Shown here: piece by piece, positions 62,403-64,000 of the stretch
How the letters are laid out: the number at the start of each line of letters is the position of its first letter
Position numbering within the stretch: the stretch's first letter is position 1
Source: Streptomyces tuirus
GTDB taxonomy: Bacteria > Actinomycetota > Actinomycetes > Streptomycetales > Streptomycetaceae
Length of the DNA stretch: 64,000 bases
Assembly: GCA_018195615.1 (NCBI GenBank)
Contig: JAGTPG010000002.1
Location: forward strand, 4,395,501-4,459,500
Reading direction: 5' to 3'
Made by a program: the position numbers and the translations under genes
The notes under the pieces: model-generated
What the model was told of the DNA's origin: nothing
Seen by the model: only the letters and a program-made list of their open reading frames with translations
Databases searched by the model: none

Positions 62403-62960
62403 GTGAAGCCGAAGACGATCCCCCGCCGCAAGCCGAACCCGAAACTCAGCCGGCCCGCCCGCCGGGCCGTTCTCGTCGTCCACGTCACCGCCTCCGCGAG
62501 CTGGCTCGGACTCACGCTCGGGCTGCTCGCGCTCGGGATCACCGCGACCACCACCGGGTCCGCCGTGACCGTGGAGGCGTCCGTCCGGGCCATGAAGCTC
62601 TTCGCCGACTGGCTCCTGCTCCCGGTCGCGTTCGTCACGCTGCTCAGCGGTCTGGTGCTGTCCCTGGGCACGCCATGGGGACTCGCCCGGCACCGCTGGG
62701 TGTGCACGAAGTTCTGGCTGACTCTCGCCACGACCGCCGCCACGGCGTTCGCCCTGCGCCCCGGCGTGAACTCCGCGGTCACCGCCGTCGCCGCGGGCGG
62801 GCCCCTGCCCGACGCCGGTGACGTGCTGTTCGGGCCGGTCGTGTCGCTGTCCGCCTATGTCTTCATGACGGTGATCTCCGTGCTCAAGCCGTGGGGGCTG
62901 ACCCGGCGGGGCCGGAGACTGCGGGCACCCGCGGCCCGGCGAACCCTGCAGGATTCCTAA
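62403..62960 (+). CDS. DUF2269-like integral membrane protein
   Basis: The protein has 185 residues. A basic N-terminus (KPKTIPRRKPNPKLSRP) precedes four membrane segments (VLVVHVTASASWLGLTLGLL, LFADWLLLPVAFVTLLSGLV, FWLTLATTAATAFAL, VVSLSAYVFMTVISVLKPW) with HV and W residues typical of DUF2269-type proteins. GTG 62403 has no clear RBS. It may be regulated by the TetR gene immediately downstream, whose operator follows its stop. Confidence 0.75.
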   Translation: MKPKTIPRRKPNPKLSRPARRAVLVVHVTASASWLGLTLGLLALGITATTTGSAVTVEASVRAMKLFADWLLLPVAFVTLLSGLVLSLGTPWGLARHRWVCTKFWLTLATTAATAFALRPGVNSAVTAVAAGGPLPDAGDVLFGPVVSLSAYVFMTVISVLKPWGLTRRGRRLRAPAARRTLQDS

Positions 62961-62974
62961 CGGTAATTTCAGTT

Positions 62975-62993
62975 TGCCTAATAGCTTTAGGCA
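62975..62993. promoter_or_regulatory. TetR-type operator
   Basis: tgcctaa / ttaggca around tagct is a perfect 7-bp dyad, 37 bp upstream of the TetR-family start at 63031 and just after the DUF2269-like stop. Confidence 0.8.
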
Positions 62994-63030
62994 GATGCAC
63001 AATCCCTTCTGGCAGAGAAGGGAGGGCCCC

Positions 63031-63618
63031 ATGGCTCGCGTAGGACTGACCGCGGAACGGCTGACCCTCGCCGGCGCCGAACTCGCCGACGAGGTCGGTT
63101 TCGACCAGGTCACCGTCTCGGCGCTGGCCCGCCGGTTCGACGTCAAGGTCGCGAGCCTGTACTCGCACGTCAGGAACTCCCAGGACCTCAAGACCCGCAT
63201 CGCCCTGCTCGCCCTGGCCGAACTCGCCGACCGGGCCGCCGAGGCCCTGGCCGGACGGGCCGGCAAGGACGCCCTGGCCGCGCTCGCGAACGTCTACCGC
63301 GACTACGCCCGGGAACACCCCGGCCGTTACGCCGCGGCCCAGTTGCGGCTCGACCCGCAGACCGCGGCCGCGAGCGCCGGTGTCCGGCACGCGCGGATGA
63401 CCCGGGCGCTGCTGCGCGGCTACGACCTGACGGAACCCGACCAGACCCACGCGGTCCGGCTGCTCGGCAGCGTCTTCCACGGCTACGTCAGCCTGGAGCT
63501 GGGCGGCGGTTTCAGCCACAGCGCCCCGGACACCGAGGAGACCTGGGCCCGGATCCTCGACGCCCTCGACACGCTGCTGCGGAACTGGCCCGCGGCCCCG
63601 ACCGACCCCCGAGGCTGA
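63031..63618 (+). CDS. TetR/AcrR-family regulator
   Basis: The protein has 195 residues. The HTH is LTLAGAELADEVGFDQVTVSALARRFDVKVASLYSHVRNSQDL (about residues 9-51). The C-terminal domain holds LANVYRDYAREHPGRYAAAQ and GSVFHGYVSLELGGGF, the WHG-type ligand domain. ATG 63031 follows gagaagggaggg. The tgcctaa dyad upstream is its probable operator. The likely target is the hydrolase gene starting six bases after its stop. Confidence 0.9.
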   Translation: MARVGLTAERLTLAGAELADEVGFDQVTVSALARRFDVKVASLYSHVRNSQDLKTRIALLALAELADRAAEALAGRAGKDALAALANVYRDYAREHPGRYAAAQLRLDPQTAAASAGVRHARMTRALLRGYDLTEPDQTHAVRLLGSVFHGYVSLELGGGFSHSAPDTEETWARILDALDTLLRNWPAAPTDPRG

Positions 63619-63623
63619 CACCC

Positions 63624-64000
63624 ATGCACACCGAGCACACCGAGCACACCGAGCACGACTGGATCACCACCCACCTCACGGCGGACCTGCTGCGCGGCGC
63701 CCTCGACCTGGAGCGCACCGAGCACGGCCTGCTCCCCCACCGGCTCCCCGCCCGGGCCCGCGCGCAGAACACCAACGCGCAGCTGGCGATGGCCGAGGCC
63801 CAGCCCTCCGGGGTGCGCCTGGCCTTCCGTACCGCCGCGACCGCCATCGAACTGGACACGCTGCGCACCAAGCGCGACTACGCCGGTTTCCCGCCCCGCC
63901 CGGACGGCCTGTACGACCTGATCGTCGACGGCCGCCCGGCCGGTCAGGCCGCCGGGACCGGCGGCAATGTCCTCACCGTCGACCTGGCCACCTGGGACGG
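63624..64000 (+). CDS. SGNH/GDSL-type hydrolase, N-terminal part (3' partial)
   Basis: The visible 125 residues start at ATG 63624 with MHTEHTEHTEHDWITTHLTA, where the HTE repeats come from a 9-bp tandem repeat. They continue with GVRLAFRTAATAIELDTLRT and GFPPRPDGLYDLIVDGRPAG, the N-terminal beta domain that precedes the catalytic SGNH domain in Streptomyces esterases of this type. The catalytic serine would lie beyond the window. It is coupled to the TetR gene. Confidence 0.78.
   Translation, partial: MHTEHTEHTEHDWITTHLTADLLRGALDLERTEHGLLPHRLPARARAQNTNAQLAMAEAQPSGVRLAFRTAATAIELDTLRTKRDYAGFPPRPDGLYDLIVDGRPAGQAAGTGGNVLTVDLATWD
63627..63656 (+). repeat. 9-bp tandem repeat in the hydrolase start
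   Basis: cacaccgag repeats three times in a row, followed by a partial copy, coding His-Thr-Glu. Similar in kind to the microsatellite at 60727. Confidence 0.8.

Overview
The window is 64 kb of very GC-rich, densely packed actinobacterial chromosome and almost certainly comes from a Streptomyces. It carries msiK, phoR-phoP beside a divergent phoU, carD-ispD-ispF-cysS-rlmB, mshA and gpmA in an order I recognise from the core region of S. coelicolor (around SCO4198-SCO4240). It also has GTG/TTG starts, PHO boxes, and two copies of the scattered Streptomyces intergenic motif ending in cgcgcagttccccgcgcccc.

Layout. 1-5.6 kb: accessory enzymes (FAD oxidoreductase, quinone oxidoreductase, hydroxyurea-type kinase, DUF4037 protein, a truncated GntR gene with its DUF1648 partner). 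5.6-10.1 kb: tRNA-Thr, a DUF3224/WYL-regulator pair around a perfect operator, msiK, and a sugar-nucleotide transferase. 10.2-11.5 kb: an IS30-type insertion sequence with visible inverted repeats. 11.6-25.4 kb: conserved core (DoxX-like protein, rlmB, cysS, ispF, ispD, carD, lipoprotein, phoP, phoR, PHO box, phoU, Cys-rich peptide, nickel-binding protein, MFS exporter, gpmA). 25.5-34 kb: mixed accessory genes, including one 864-residue low-GC TPR membrane protein with no family I recognise. 34-44.6 kb: core again (YbjN, mshA, RTX-like secreted protein, NlpC/P60 hydrolase, SpoIIE-type phosphatase, HBHA-like protein, XRE regulator, nadC). 44.8-52.8 kb: accessory (HxlR regulator with twin operators, HTH-STAND-WD40 protein, acyltransferase, a probable toxin-antitoxin pair, GntR regulator). 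52.9-60.2 kb: a tightly coupled operon of radical SAM enzyme, APH-type kinase, GNAT/FemAB-like protein, MFS exporter, second FemAB-like protein and HAD phosphatase, preceded by a lactonase-like hydrolase. 60.2-64 kb: small regulators and enzymes, ending inside a GDSL-type hydrolase.

The 53.7-60.2 kb operon is the best candidate for an undescribed system. It has no NRPS, PKS or obvious precursor peptide. It pairs a kinase and a phosphatase around an exporter, and carries two proteins of a superfamily that includes tRNA-dependent aminoacyl transferases. I infer a small-molecule pathway with a phosphorylated, exported intermediate; the product is unknown.

Data quality matters when reading this annotation. 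About 18 genes are broken by 20 single-base losses (plus two 2-base steps), nearly all in C or G runs, including genes expected to be essential (carD, ispD). Every shift has the same sign and restores a family-length protein when repaired. I treat these as sequencing or assembly errors and annotate such genes as one CDS across the shift, giving the shift position.
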